This document shows positions 22,333 to 33,755 of a stretch of DNA of 64,000 nt, in pieces; position 1 is the stretch's first letter, and every line of letters begins with the position of its first letter. Position numbers and translations under genes: made by a program. Source of the DNA: Chloranthus sessilifolius (lineage: Eukaryota; Streptophyta; Magnoliopsida; Chloranthales; Chloranthaceae); assembly GCA_021018995.1 (NCBI GenBank), contig CM037588.1:144355725-144419724 (forward strand). Reading direction: 5' to 3'. The notes under the pieces are model-generated. The model ran no database searches, was not told where the DNA came from, and worked only from the letters and a program-made list of their open reading frames with translations.

Positions 22333-25007
22333 ATTGACCTTCCAAAATATGGTCTTGAATACATGTGCCTTACGAGGTATAGCATGGGTAAGATATGGGA
22401 TCCGTGCCAAAAATGGATACCGATCAAATTTATATATATATATATATATATATAATATTCCATTGAAAATGTTTAAAAAATTTAAATTAAAAAAAAAAAA
22501 AAAAGAAGGAAAAACAAGGAGAATCGGGAACAACGAGTTCTCTTTTTTCCACCAAACTCTTTGGTCTTAAGAATGCTGGTTTTAAGGATGAGTGATTCCC
22601 CTTCTCCGACCCTTACTAGGCAACCAGAGAGCGGACAACTAATGCTTTCCACTTAGCAAGTCTATTGATAAAGATCAATCATTTATTCCCAGATGTGTTG
22701 GCATTCCCCTTTTTTGAGTTATTGACGTGGGAAGGAATGAAGACAGTTAGAGATGCAATAAATTCTCTGTAACTAATCCCTCAACCCTCCCCCTTTCTTC
22801 TGTTACATGTAGAGATGCACCCTTGTATTCTGAGACTATTCGCAGTACATCATGAAGTATTAGAATTTTATTAACATGATCTAACATTATTATCTGCTTT
22901 GCAAATAAGAAGTGGCCAATTGTCCAACATCCAAGTGGCACATGCAGAATCTTATATATAATCTGTCATTAACCACCTCAAATACAGTGACATCTCGGAA
23001 TTCACGATCCATTTCACATTTGCACCGTGTGAAGCAAATGAGCTAAGTGTCAGAACGTGTGTATGATTTCATATTTTATAAGAAAATTTGAAATATCAGA
23101 GAACAATAATCGGCTCAACAAAACAAACATTAGCTGAAACAAGCACATTCACACACACACACACATAGTAAAGATCAATGTTGTTGGAGCCTGCTTTCCA
23201 TTTATTGCAACTTATATAAAACCAATAATAGGCAGAGGTAATATTGCTGACAAGACATTTTCTTTTTCAAACTAAATTTCATCGAGTTTGTTGTAATTTT
23301 GCCTTGGATATCATCACCCTTGTTATTTGATAGCATTGGCAGTAAGCTTGGAAAAAAAAAAAACATGTATAGCCAGTCAAACCAATAAGAAGGATAAAGT
23401 AGTGACTTGCATAAGTTGAGTCTGACCATGACCCAAGTAACCATCCAACTACTAAAGGTGCTGATTTAAGATATGAGAGTTCCAACCCCTATATATTGGG
23501 AATTGGAATAAATGTTCTTAAAGTTCAATTCAAGAAAAACCACATTGAATTATTATAGCCTGTATAATACCTCAAAATCAAGGAAGAAACCTGGATGAGT
23601 TTGTCATTAGAGCCAACTCTATAAGCATCAAATATGGAAAGCTTTAAAAATTATGTTGTGCTATGGTGAACCTTAATAATTTTTTATCAGTAGCTTCACA
23701 TAAATAACTAGCTAGTATAGAAGTTGATTTCGAAAGGATATATGTGCCAAAGAAAAACCATACAATAAAGCCACTACCCTAATGAAACAATAAAATATAT
23801 AAGAAGTTGAACATAGTTGATATTTTAGTGCACGATCCAAAGACTAAGTGGATCAATCTCACTCCACCAAAAGGTTGGTAATGCATGACTCAAAGCACCA
23901 ACTTAATTACTTCACTACAAAAAACAAAACTAAGAAAGTTACTTCACTAAATAAAAATAATACCTAAATAGATAGCAAAACCACTATTGGGTTTTTTGGC
24001 ATTTAAACAAACACATAATGTGCATCTTAGACGCTGCAAACCATTATCAAACCACTACAGCTCAAACAAGTTTAAGGTTTAAGGGAAAGAAGAGAAAAGG
24101 AAAATGTGTCAAATGAATGTCTTTTTTCTCTTCTCCTCCCCCCCCCTCGTGCGCACACACACACACACAAACAAAATTTAGAAATTGAAGACCAAATCTC
24201 GACACAATCAAATTTGCGATACTCACAAACATATGATGTGTTTGTATGTTATCTATTTTATTTTATAACATGAAAAAGTATAATAAGTGTACTCACATAG
24301 AACTTTTTATGCCACCAAAAAATCTTGTGAAGACCAAATCCTACAAAATTTAAGCCCAAAAGAATATTGCTCAGTATAGCCCACTCAATGAACATAGCTG
24401 CAAAAAATATATTACTAAGAGATGAGCACCAATATCAATAAATGTAGAAAGAAAAAATCGGATGATAATTGCAATAGTATGTCAATAGTTAATAAATAAA
24501 TAAATCAACATGAAATTGGGATGCTGAAATAGTAGAGTAAGTTTTAAAAAGCCATTGAAATACCTAGTAACACCTGCCAAACTAACCACATTTAGAACCC
24601 TAAAAAGATTCATATCTTTAAAAAACCTATATATATATATATTTGATCCAAATCTTTAAAAATCTTCTAGAAATCAGAGACCCAAGCACTTACAGTTTAT
24701 AACTAAAATCTTCGAATGTCGTAGAAATCATCCATAAAAACTACACGAAACGCTAGGAATCGGAATAAGAGAGTTAACAGCAAGCCGCGGCTCGTGTGGC
24801 TTGAGAGAATGGCTGAGATTCAGAATTAGTGTCTTCGTATGCGGCAAATGGTAAAGCGATCTCTGCGATAAGTCAGGGACAAAGATTACCAGTGCGATCA
24901 ATATGGGGGTCGATTTGGGGGATGGATTTGTGTGAAAACAAGCTAACCCTCGCTCCCCCGTTGAGGCGTTCGCAACGATTTGGGCGCCCAATTCTTTTAG
25001 TTGTTAA
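22333..25007. other. AT-rich non-coding interior of the CACTA element
   Basis: No gene recognised. Contains microsatellites: TA at 22430-22454, AC at 23150-23165 and 24153-24169, TA at about 24631-24641. The stretch 24730-25007 is richer in GC and CpG than its surroundings and may be further captured 5' gene sequence, but no protein match is convincing. An open frame at 23279-23485 (minus) is hydrophobic and unidentified. Confidence 0.5.
22430..22454. repeat. TA microsatellite
   Basis: About 12 TA units, followed at 22490-22503 by an A-rich tract. Confidence 0.9.
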
Positions 25008-25317
25008 GGTCCTACCATAAACACTGTTTGTGGATCCTTTCGCCTCTGGTTTCCGATGAATAGAGATGTGGACGGCTTGCCGAGAACCAGTACAAGTGAG
25101 TTAGCATCCGGTATGAAATTGAAAAAGAAGGGGATTTTAGGTTTTGATCCTTGCATTTGATTCGAGTCTTCTTCCTCCCGTTTCCCGATCTGAAAGGGGG
25201 ATGGGTCCGTTCTGTTTGGCAAAGAATCTAAATGTCGGTTTCGGGTTCTTGAGAGCTTGCCTTCTCGAACGAGGCGTTGGAGTAAGGAGGAAGGAATTTG
25301 AGGAGAGCAGGTGCCAT
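25008..25317 (-). pseudogene. PTAC16: Captured first exon of PTAC16-like chloroplast protein
   Basis: PTAC16 is a thylakoid-associated, NAD-fold protein of the plastid transcriptionally active chromosome. The minus strand has an ATG at 25317-25315 in the context CTCTCATGGCACC. It then gives, in shifted frames, LSSNSFLLTPTPRSRRQALK and NPKPTFRFFAKQN (transit-peptide-like, near the plant PTAC16 start), then GSKPKIPFFFNFIPDANSLV and GNQRRKDPQTVF. The last phrase matches the GNLRRKDPSTVF of PTAC16 just before its nucleotide-binding loop. Similarity stops around 25008, before the GATGQAG loop. At least two frameshifts (near codon 4 and near 25200), so not functional. GC content is clearly higher than in the flanks, as expected of a real 5' exon. 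Identity from memory. Confidence 0.6.
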
Positions 25318-25572
25318 GAGAGAGACCCTTAGGGTTTTAAATTAGCTTTTAGCTATTTTTTTCTCACTTTTTAGTATTTATATGAGAAGTTTTTTAAAAG
25401 GACAAGTTTGCCCTCCTATAAAATTTGCAATTACCCGCTTATTCTTTTCTTAAAAAACCACCGTTATAAGATACTAAACGACTGTTTTAGGCAGTTAATT
25501 AGTTTACCACTGCTTTTAGCAGCGATTTTTTTCATAAGGCTAATGTTGTTTTTTCTACATTTTCACATGTAT

Positions 25573-25739
25573 ATCCTCATGAAATTGTTATAAAAATGAT
25601 AGAGATTCAATAATTACTTTAGCAGATAATGGTTTTACAATTAGTTTACCTTATGAATACAAAGCTGATCATTCACATAATTTATCATTTTATCACCCTT
25701 AACTTAGTGATGCTAGGACTTAGTTTGTTACTAATAAGT
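25573..25739. other. Short unassigned spacer
   Basis: AT-rich DNA between the CACTA right end and the presumed start of Athila-like element B. It may be the first part of B's LTR. Confidence 0.3.
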
Positions 25740-26433
25740 TATTGATGTGTAGATATTTAAGATAAATAGTAAAAGAGAGCTCTAATGATAATCTTTGTTA
25801 AAAGAAAATCAAAAAGCAGTAAAAATGACAATAGATTGAAAGACGAAAGTTTCACCTACTAAAAAGAATGAAAAATCGTAAACTAATATTTTCCAAGAGT
25901 GAGAGACTATAAAAGCCAAAGAATCGTTGTTTACAATTCTTCAGAAAAAGCTGCTTAAGGAAAAGAAGAAATTACGATTTTCCAGAGAATCGTCTGCCAA
26001 GTCTATTGAAGTCATCAAAAGAAGAAAAATATTAAAGAAGCTGAAGAATCGTCTTTTACGATTTTCCTCTATAAACTATATTGAAAGCGAAAAATTATAA
26101 TTTACGATTTTATAATAAAAGAAGAAGTAGAGAATCGTTATTAGCGATGTAACAGAAGACTTGCTTCACAGCTGCTGATCACGTGAGAACCATAAACCAC
26201 CATATACAGAATTAGAAGAATTCTACAATTAGAAGTTCTACTAATCACGGATCTGAGAAGATTAATGAAGATCTCTAGAAGAACTTTGCTGCTAAGTGAA
26301 GAACATTCTAGAAGCATATCAGCCGATCAAAGTAAAGAAAGAACGAAAGATAAAATTAGAATTAGAGTTATATTAGGATAGTTTTTATTTCTTTTATTAG
26401 AATTATAACTTTATAAACCGACTCCTTATGATC

Positions 26434-26443
26434 TATAAATAAG
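26434..26443 (+). promoter_or_regulatory. Likely TATA box of element B LTR
   Basis: CTATAAATAAG in an AT-to-GC transition, about 50 bp upstream of the first ATTGACG repeat. Position fits the U3/R boundary of a plant LTR. Confidence 0.5.
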
Positions 26444-26485
26444 AGAGCCCGGTGTAGGAATAAACCATCGAAGAAATTCAGCATC

Positions 26486-26976
26486 AATTGACGCCTGAGG
26501 TTGGATTTTCTTTTTATCAAAAGTAGTATATCATAGTTAGAATAGTTTAGATATCAGAAGTTTCTCAACAGTAATTGACGACTGCAATTGAGTGTTGAAG
26601 ACTAGTGTAGATATCTCTAATTTCTCAGAAGGAATTGACGACTTCGGCTGAGGGGTGAAGGATATATTTTTACTTTGCGTTCAAGATTAGATTTTATTTT
26701 ATGCAATTTACAGCTTTGTAAACATCTCAAAGTTTTGATTTGAATTGACGACTCAGGTTGGAATTTGCAGATTAGTGTAACGATTTTTTATTTTCCATCA
26801 TCAGTTTTCTAAAGTTTGATTGACGCCAAGATTTTAGAAAGTTATTGATTAGATTAAATCTATATTGATAGGATTTTGGTATTGATTGACGACCAATACT
26901 AGGAACCTAGAATATAGTATAATGGTACTGTTTAATTTTATAAATATCCGATAGTTAAAGATTGGGATTGACGACC
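26486..26976 (+). repeat. Seven dispersed ATTGACG(A/C)C repeats
   Basis: Copies start near 26486, 26574, 26634, 26744, 26819, 26884 and 26967, spaced 60-110 bp. Several are extended by a CTCAGGTTGG or CTGAGGTTGG phrase and preceded by TTTCTCA. They lie in the transcribed part of the LTR or leader. Confidence 0.8.
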
Positions 26977-27256
26977 TCAATCTGAAGAAGGAAGATTATG
27001 ATTTATTTTATGCACTTTAGTTTAAATACCCACTCTTTTATTTATATTTCTCCACTAGATTAGATCTTAAAGATAAATAAGAGTTTTTAAAGATAAGAAT
27101 TTAATTAAGAGATATAAGTTAGAAATAAGAGATTGAAAAACTTCCTCGTGGGATTGATCCTATGCTAGTACTATGATTTCCATTGTGTACTTACAATAGG
27201 TTAAAACTTGAATTTGGATTAATTAGATATATCATAATAAAAGCCCATAAAGTTTT

Positions 27257-27274
27257 TGGCGCCACTACCGGGGA
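27257..27274 (+). other. Primer-binding site of element B
   Basis: TGGCGCCACTACCGGGGA, the typical Athila-type site (usually matched to tRNA-Asp; not checked). Confidence 0.75.
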
Positions 27275-27736
27275 AGCGGAATTTATCTTTTATTTCTATT
27301 TTTATCTGTTATTCTTATTCTTTTATAAACAAATATTTATCTTTCTCTCTTTATACTTTTTTATCTTTGCAATTTTCTTTGATCACTTCTTAAATCTTTT
27401 CGCAGGTTTATTTAGAGTATCAGATCTGACTTTCAACACTTATGAGGGCCACAGGAACTAGAAATTCAAATTTGTTTCTCCCCCTGCTTGCTGAAAAAAT
27501 AGATAATAAAAAAAAAAAAAAATTGACCATCCTAACTGAAGTGTTCGTCACTAACAATGACAAACAACGGTCGGGACATGAATAAGTCCAGGAGGGAGTG
27601 CTATGCCTTAACACCTCACGCACCACCCTCATGTATTCAAATACCCCATACTGCCGGAGAAAAGGATTTAAAAATCACGCCCAAAATACTGAAAGTAATT
27701 CCAATATTCCATGGGATGGTGAATGAAAATCCTTAT
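27275..27736 (+). pseudogene. Leader and first part of Athila-type gag (element B)
   Basis: After a T-rich leader, an open stretch at 27557-27736 ends in a phrase (IFHGMVNENPY) typical of the Athila gag just before its conserved domain. Element A interrupts it at 27736, with the rest found at 54885. Confidence 0.6.
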
Positions 27737-30700
27737 TGTGACAGCCCGAATTTTCCCAACTTGAATTTTCTGAGATATTTTTTTTTCTTCAAACACTAAT
27801 GGGAAAACTCGGATCGCCAGATCGTAGATCACAATCTAAACAGAATGCTTGGTACACCCACACACACATGCAGAAATCAAAGCAGATAATACATTTGAAA
27901 TAGATAAAAATCTCCAGCTCTAATATCCAATATGAACAGTAACTAAAATAAACAACCGATAATGACCAACCATTACCCAACAGTGGTGTACAATGCATGT
28001 ATAGTAGCACGAACATACCAAGCCCAAACTTACCAAAATCCATGATGTACTAAATCTACGTTCCCGAAATCTTACTAATCCTCAAGTCCTCAATCCACCA
28101 GTCCGCTGTCTTGACAAGTTATACCTGTGACGTATAGTCGGGGTGAGCTAACATCTTAAGCTCAATAGAGAAAATCGATACCAATGTATATCTCATCAGT
28201 CATTCATAGATTCAAAGACGAAGATAAAAATATTTTCATATTAAAAACTAATGACATTTTCAAACTCACAATAGGATCTGAATTTCAAAAGCATTTTCTT
28301 ATCAAAAGCAAACTGAATTCAAAGGCAACTGATTTCAAAGACAAACTGATTTCAAAAGTAAACTGATTTCAAAAGCAAGCTGATTTCAAATGCCAACTGA
28401 TTTCAAAGACAAATTGATTTCAAAAGCAAACTGATTTCAATTCCCTTACACGTCTTATCTTGATTTACTGAGTTCGCTTATGTCCACTTACATGTTTTAT
28501 ACTTTCTTACATAGCTTCACTTATATGTCTTACACATTCTTACATTGCTTACAAAGTCGATTCATGGATATCCCGTCATGCCAGTTCAAATCACGGATAT
28601 TCCGCTGTGTCGGCCTTACACATTCTTACATAGTGAATTTGGAGTTTCGGATTCAATATTCGAATTTCAAAGTACGATACCAATAACAAATTACAAATAA
28701 ACTGTCGTACCAGTTCAAATTATGGATATCCCACCGTACTGGTTCAAATTACGGATATCCCACCGTACCCATCGTATCGGTCAAATTACGGTTCTTATGT
28801 TCAAATTACATGTCTTACAGATTCGATTTATGAAGTTTGATTTTCTTAAATGACTTATACATCTGATTTGCAGAGTTTAATTCATTCACGCGACTTACTG
28901 ATTTGATTTACTTACTTATAATCCGCCCTAGTGGTCCACGATCCCACGAACAATCCGCTCTAGCGGTCCACAAATGCACAAAATCCGCCCATAGCTGTCT
29001 ACAGTGTACTTACAATCTGCCCATAACGGTCCACAATATACTGATAATCTACCCATAGTAGTCCACTTAATGACAAGACTTATTATTCGGTTCAAATTTA
29101 ACTTCCAAGTTCGATTTGCTTACATGACTTTTAGATTCAATGTTCGGATTCGAAGTCTAAAACTAGATTTATATTCGGAGTCATATTCACCATTTATATC
29201 CAAAAGGAATCTAAATTTCAATTTCAAATGCAAGGGCCAGATTCAATACAATGGTCGAATTTAAAATTCAAATCTCAAGGTTTAAAGCTTTCACTTATTT
29301 CAAAAAATTTCTAAAGCCAACATTGTTTCAAAACATTCCAAGTTCTAAACACAGTTTAAGCCAAATCAAAAACATCATAAGAGTCTATGGGACAAATAAA
29401 AATGCAAGTGTGTAACGAATTTTCCCACCTTAACCTCGAAGTAGCGCGAAGCCAAGCTAAGTCTTATCGATAGATTTCCGCCCTCAATCTACATCATAAA
29501 TATATGATAATGTTTCAAGGATCAACTCCAATCACTAATAACTTAGACATATTCAAGTATTTTCTCAAACTGAGGTTGGAATGGACAAATTTGTGCCAAC
29601 ATAAAAATTGACGTAACTTCCTCTCAAATTTTGACCTTCAAAACTTTGGATTTACCAAATTGTTAAACCATAAAAGTTGTAGAGTTCGTTGTCCTATTTC
29701 CAATGCCATGAAAATTATGTCAATCGGAGTTTGGAGTAAAATGTTACGTCGAAAATATTGAAGCAGCATCGACAAGCACAGTCAAAATCGATTAATCGAT
29801 CCCAATATTGATTAATCGAATTTTCAAAATTGATTAATCGGTTTTACCAAACTCCACCTTTTTCCAGACACTGGAAGTACCCATTCTATTAATCGATTCA
29901 AATCGATTAATCGAAATTCAAAAATTGATTAATCGATTTCAGTCGATTAATCGGTTTCACTTCTCAAAACAAATCAAAATTTGATCCAGTTTATCATTAA
30001 ATTGTGACCTTTAAAAAGGTTGATTCACAAGTTGGTCAATTCATAAAAGTTGCAGGGCTTTCTATCCTCTTTTCAACGCAATAAGGATCACATCAATCAG
30101 AGTTCAGCACAAAAAGTTATGGCTAAAATACTGAGATAGTGTCTCAGCAAGCTTAGGCAAAATTAACTAATCGATTTTCAAAATCGATTAATCAAAATTT
30201 TTTTTTGATTGATTGGTTTCGTGAAGTTCCTCTCGAATTTCTATTATGTCAAAAATTGATTAATCGATTTTCAAAATTGATTAATCGATTTTCAAAATCG
30301 ATAATTCGGTATTGGCAGTTTCTGAGCATTTCTCGAGTATGAACCTTGAAACCCATTTTTCTTCTTTTTCTTCTTTTAATCCATCATTTATGCATAAGAT
30401 CTAAACTAAATCATCATACACATCATAGATTTACAAACCCTTACCTCAAATCAAATCGTATGATCGATTGCACGGCTTGAGTCAAGAGCTAGGGTTCCTA
30501 GCTTCCAAATCCCCAAATCGCACGCGCTATTTTGTTGGGATTTAAAGCTCGTGTACGGTCTCCACACACAAATCCTCGAGTATTTTCTTCCTTCTCTATA
30601 GCTTCACTCTCTCTCCTTCTTCTTCTTTCTCTCTTCCTTCTCTCATCAAAAACCCAAAACCCCTTGTGCAAACCGGATATAGCTTCTACAAGAAGCTTGC

Positions 30701-30848
30701 CTATTCATTTAAGGCTCAATGGGATTTATTCCCAAGAAAACCACATACACTCAAATGAGTGTAACCCCAAAACACATATCTCATGTGTGAAACACTAACA
30801 TGCCAAAGTGTGTAAAACACAGACACTAGTAAATGTATATACCCAAGT
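27737..30848 (-). repeat. 3' LTR of element A, outer part
   Basis: Starts on the plus strand TGTGACAGCCCG and runs to the F insertion. Landmarks shared with the right LTR include AACTGATTTCAAA short repeats (28300-28440), GGATATCCC / CCGTACC repeats (28560-28770), GGTCCAC repeats (28930-29070) and a block of ATCGATTAATCG palindromes (29780-30320). The remaining 152 bp are at 49106-49257. Confidence 0.85.
30844..30848. repeat. Target duplication of element F, left
   Basis: CAAGT, repeated at 49101-49105. The undisturbed right LTR of A reads CCCAAGTGAACTG near 54722, showing the empty site. Confidence 0.9.
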
Positions 30849-32385
30849 TGTAGACACCCAAATTTGGCCCAAGGCCTGATCGAAACACATTTCGAGAGAG
30901 GCGCATTTTTGAGCTTTTGATGGCATGTATAGAACCCTTAGGAGTCACCCCAAACCCTTAGGAATCATCCTAGATCCCTTACGAACCTACCTCAAACATT
31001 TCGAAACCAATCTCGACCCTTAGAACCCCTTCCGAACCCTAAACCTAACCTTCCTGTGCAATGGATGAAGAGTGGCACACTAGGACTATCTGAGGTCTTC
31101 TACTACTATCAAATCATATACAATTGGAAAGAGTACTTTTCCAGCTTTCCAACAAGCCAAGAATCGCCTCAATCGGAGTTTTATAGCAAACGTTATAGCG
31201 ATTCAAAAATCACATAATTTTGCAGGATTTTGGCTTGGCGCAACTAATAGTTGCGCCAGGCTTAAGTGGGTCCCCCCGCGGGCTTGCAACCTCCCAAAAC
31301 CATTGTGAATCACTGTATTACTATATATATGCTTGGCGTAACTATTAGTTGCCTTAGGCATAATAGTTGCGCCAAGCATATGAACAGTAACCTTTGGTTT
31401 TTACCTCGAAAATTAAAATTGGAGTTTGACTTGTTGACCACCTTAATCTTTGGAGTGTGTTTTGCTAGTTCTGTTGCCCCCTTTTAGTGCCTATTTGTAA
31501 CCCTTAAGTGATTTGAAACACCAACCTATCATCCACCATTAGAACCACCTTCACACATTTCCAAGCTCTCAAAATCCTAGGAAACCTTAGATTAAAGATT
31601 ACCTAATTGATAAACCCAATTAGCATTTAACTGGCCTCCTAATCCACCCATTTCCTATAAATAGAGCCCCCTTCCCCTTGGATTAAACGTTGAGAATTTT
31701 TACCTAAGTGAGAAAGAGCTTAAAGTGAGAAAATCTTTCTCTCTTTGGTGCACCATTACTCATACAAATTCCAGAATTCTAAAACTTCCCTTGAGTGATA
31801 TTTTTTACCTTAGATCCCCTAGTTTAGGTGTATGCTACCCATTTACCTCCCCTCTCTACATCTTAGCTAGTAAGCCATTGAGGTTAGTACTCCATTTTTT
31901 ACCATACAAGCCTTCAAGAGCTCATCAAAGCAAGTCACACAAGGTTCTCCTACGGAGCTAGAAGGGCCCGAGGGCTCTGGCTCTCCCCTTCCTTCTCCTC
32001 TCTTTTTAGCATATCTCATCCTCCCATTTGTACCATTATGCCGCCGAATTTTTGGTAGGAACAAAGGGGCACAAATAGGATTTAAGGCCCATTTGGGTAA
32101 ATGGAATTCATTTTCTTTTCTTTTACTTTATTTTTGTTTTGGCCATTAGTAGAGACTGCGTTAAGTGAGTTGATCGGGTGCGTAACACCTTTCCGATCGA
32201 TAACCGAAGCCCCTACCCAAGAGCCTTTGGTGTAGACCAGATTTAGAGTCATATATTTAGCACTTCAGTGCTCATAAAAATGATATAGGTTTTTCGGGAC
32301 ACCAAAAGCTTCGGGTGGTGACTCTATGTTTTTGTTAGCGAGCGCATCATCGGGACAGGATCGTCACAAATCCCACAGTTGTACA
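30849..32385 (+). repeat. 5' LTR of element F
   Basis: 1,537 bp, TGTAGACACC to GTTGTACA. Contains copies of the 21-nt palindrome at 31237-31257 and 31335-31373 (the latter degenerate). A TATA-like CTATAAATAGAG lies near 31656-31667, about 70 bp upstream of a CT-rich region. Alternate frames here are not coding. Confidence 0.9.
31656..31667 (+). promoter_or_regulatory. TATA box of element F 5' LTR
   Basis: CTATAAATAGAG. The same motif is at the equivalent place in the 3' LTR (about 48369-48380) and, on the minus strand, in the D LTR (near 8170) and C LTR (near 56360). Confidence 0.7.
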
Positions 32386-32387
32386 GA

Positions 32388-32405
32388 TGGCGACTCTACT
32401 GGGGA
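32388..32405 (+). other. Primer-binding site of element F
   Basis: TGGCGACTCTACTGGGGA, two bases after the LTR. Nearly identical to that of element D. Confidence 0.75.
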
Positions 32406-33755
32406 TAGCTTGTATAACTTCTCCTTAAAATTTGGCCATTTATTTTTTATTTTACTAACCTTTTTGCTATTTTTTATTTTTTTATTTTTTTTACTTACCC
32501 CTACTTTTACGTCATTTATGAGCTTTAGCCGATTGGCGGGCCTACTTGCGCATTGTCATTTATTTTTCTTTATTTTACCATCATTTAAAGTGTCTTAGCC
32601 GATTGGCGGGCCTACTTGTGCACTCATATTCTAACAGTGGACGTTGGCCCGTAGTGGCGGCATGGGATCATCACCCTCGGTCTTTGAACTAAAGAAAACT
32701 TTTATAAAAAAGAGGCTTTGAAAAAAATTAAAATTGAACCAAGCTAGGGAACTTAATAAATTTCTTTTTGCGGGTTAGATTTTTTAAAAGGGTTGGGTTA
32801 TTAGGCACACATACAATCACCCGGGTCTTAGTATGGCGGCGGCCCCTAGTGGTGGCGATCTAGAAAAGTTTCAGCCCACCTAGTATTTGAGAAGGTGCTT
32901 GCACCTGAGGTATATTAGGTGGGTTCCCATTCCAAAGCTTAAAACCCTCGAAGAGCGCGTTAACGAGTTATACCAGACTCAAACCCTTTAGGTGCGGTGA
33001 GGAGAGAACCGATCATGAAAACAACTCGGTTCTCGGAAGCCTAGCTTCCACAAAACTCAAAAAACAGACCCATTTCAGGCTGTTGTTCCCTATTGTCATA
33101 AGTGCTTGAGCCCCATTTTTGCCTGGTGCAAGTATTAGGTGCGCCAGTGTAAAAATCCCAAATTTATAATTGGCGCAATCAGCTTTAAATCTGCCATTTT
33201 TACCTTGGCGCAACTAATAGTTGCGCCAGTGTAAAACCTACTACCTTGACGCATGTATTAGTTGCGCCAAGCTTACCTGGACATTAGCAGCCCAAAATCT
33301 GAGGCTTTCTCACATCCTGAGTCTCCCGATTAGTGTGTCTAGTACCTCTGTTTGGGCCCCGCCATCTCCGACACCCAATACACCCCCTTCGGTCAAAAGA
33401 AGGCAACTTCTTTTTAGCTCATTCTAGGGGATCGGGTTATTTGCCTCGATTTCCATACCATCAATAGATCATAGGTCCTCCTTTGATTCTTCTGAAGTGC
33501 GTCAGAATCGTCGCCATGGGTCCTAAATTAGGGTACGAAAGCCACCCGAGAAGGAAACTCCAAGACCTCAGAACCTTTGTTTTCACTTATAAAAATTCAA
33601 AAAAAATAAATTAAAAAATCAAAAAACCTAAAAAAATATATAATCTTTGTGGTGCCGGCACAACGGTATCACCCTACCCTCCATCATCCCGTAGGGAAAG
33701 GAGGAAATTTTTTGGGCCTTATCCAAGGCACCTGTATCCAACCTGATACCGAGAC
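32406..33755 (+). other. 5' untranslated leader of element F
   Basis: No coding frame accepted. Contains palindrome copies at 33125-33145 (degenerate), 33207-33227 (perfect) and 33248-33268 (degenerate), AGCCGATTGGCGGGCC direct repeats near 32528 and 32598, and an A/T-rich tract before gag. Confidence 0.6.

Larger units (their letters stand above)
18717..25572. mobile_element. Probable non-autonomous CACTA element carrying gene fragments
   Basis: The left end TACTACGTGAAAATGC (18717) and the complement of the right end (around 25572, TGTGAAAATGTAG) are similar. Both fit an eroded CACTAC..GAAAATG terminus. Subterminal regions at each side are full of short direct and inverted motifs (CGACTGT, ACCGTCG, ACAGTCG, GCAGT), as in En/Spm elements: 18740-19040 on the left and 25440-25540 on the right. 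The 6.9-kb interior lacks transposase but holds broken exons of UPF1, PUR-alpha and PTAC16, all on the minus strand. No clean 3-bp duplication could be called, so superfamily and limits are inferred. Confidence 0.55.
25740..27256 (+). repeat. 5' LTR and R/U5 region of element B
   Basis: Ends just before the TGGCGCC primer site. The U3 part (25860-26160) has repeated AATCGT/ACGATT motifs in both orientations. A TATA box lies at 26434. Downstream there are seven ATTGACG(A/C)C motifs. The left end was not fixed, and no second LTR is available for comparison. Confidence 0.5.

Noticed and set aside
23202-23485. Hydrophobic minus-strand frames as a membrane-protein exon
   Set aside because: Two overlapping frames, biased by T-rich sequence, no splice context or family match.
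28220-28440. Regular AACTGATTTCAAA repeats as a CRISPR-like array
   Set aside because: Spacers are too short and variable, the array is inside a plant LTR, and it is duplicated in the partner LTR at 52220-52350.
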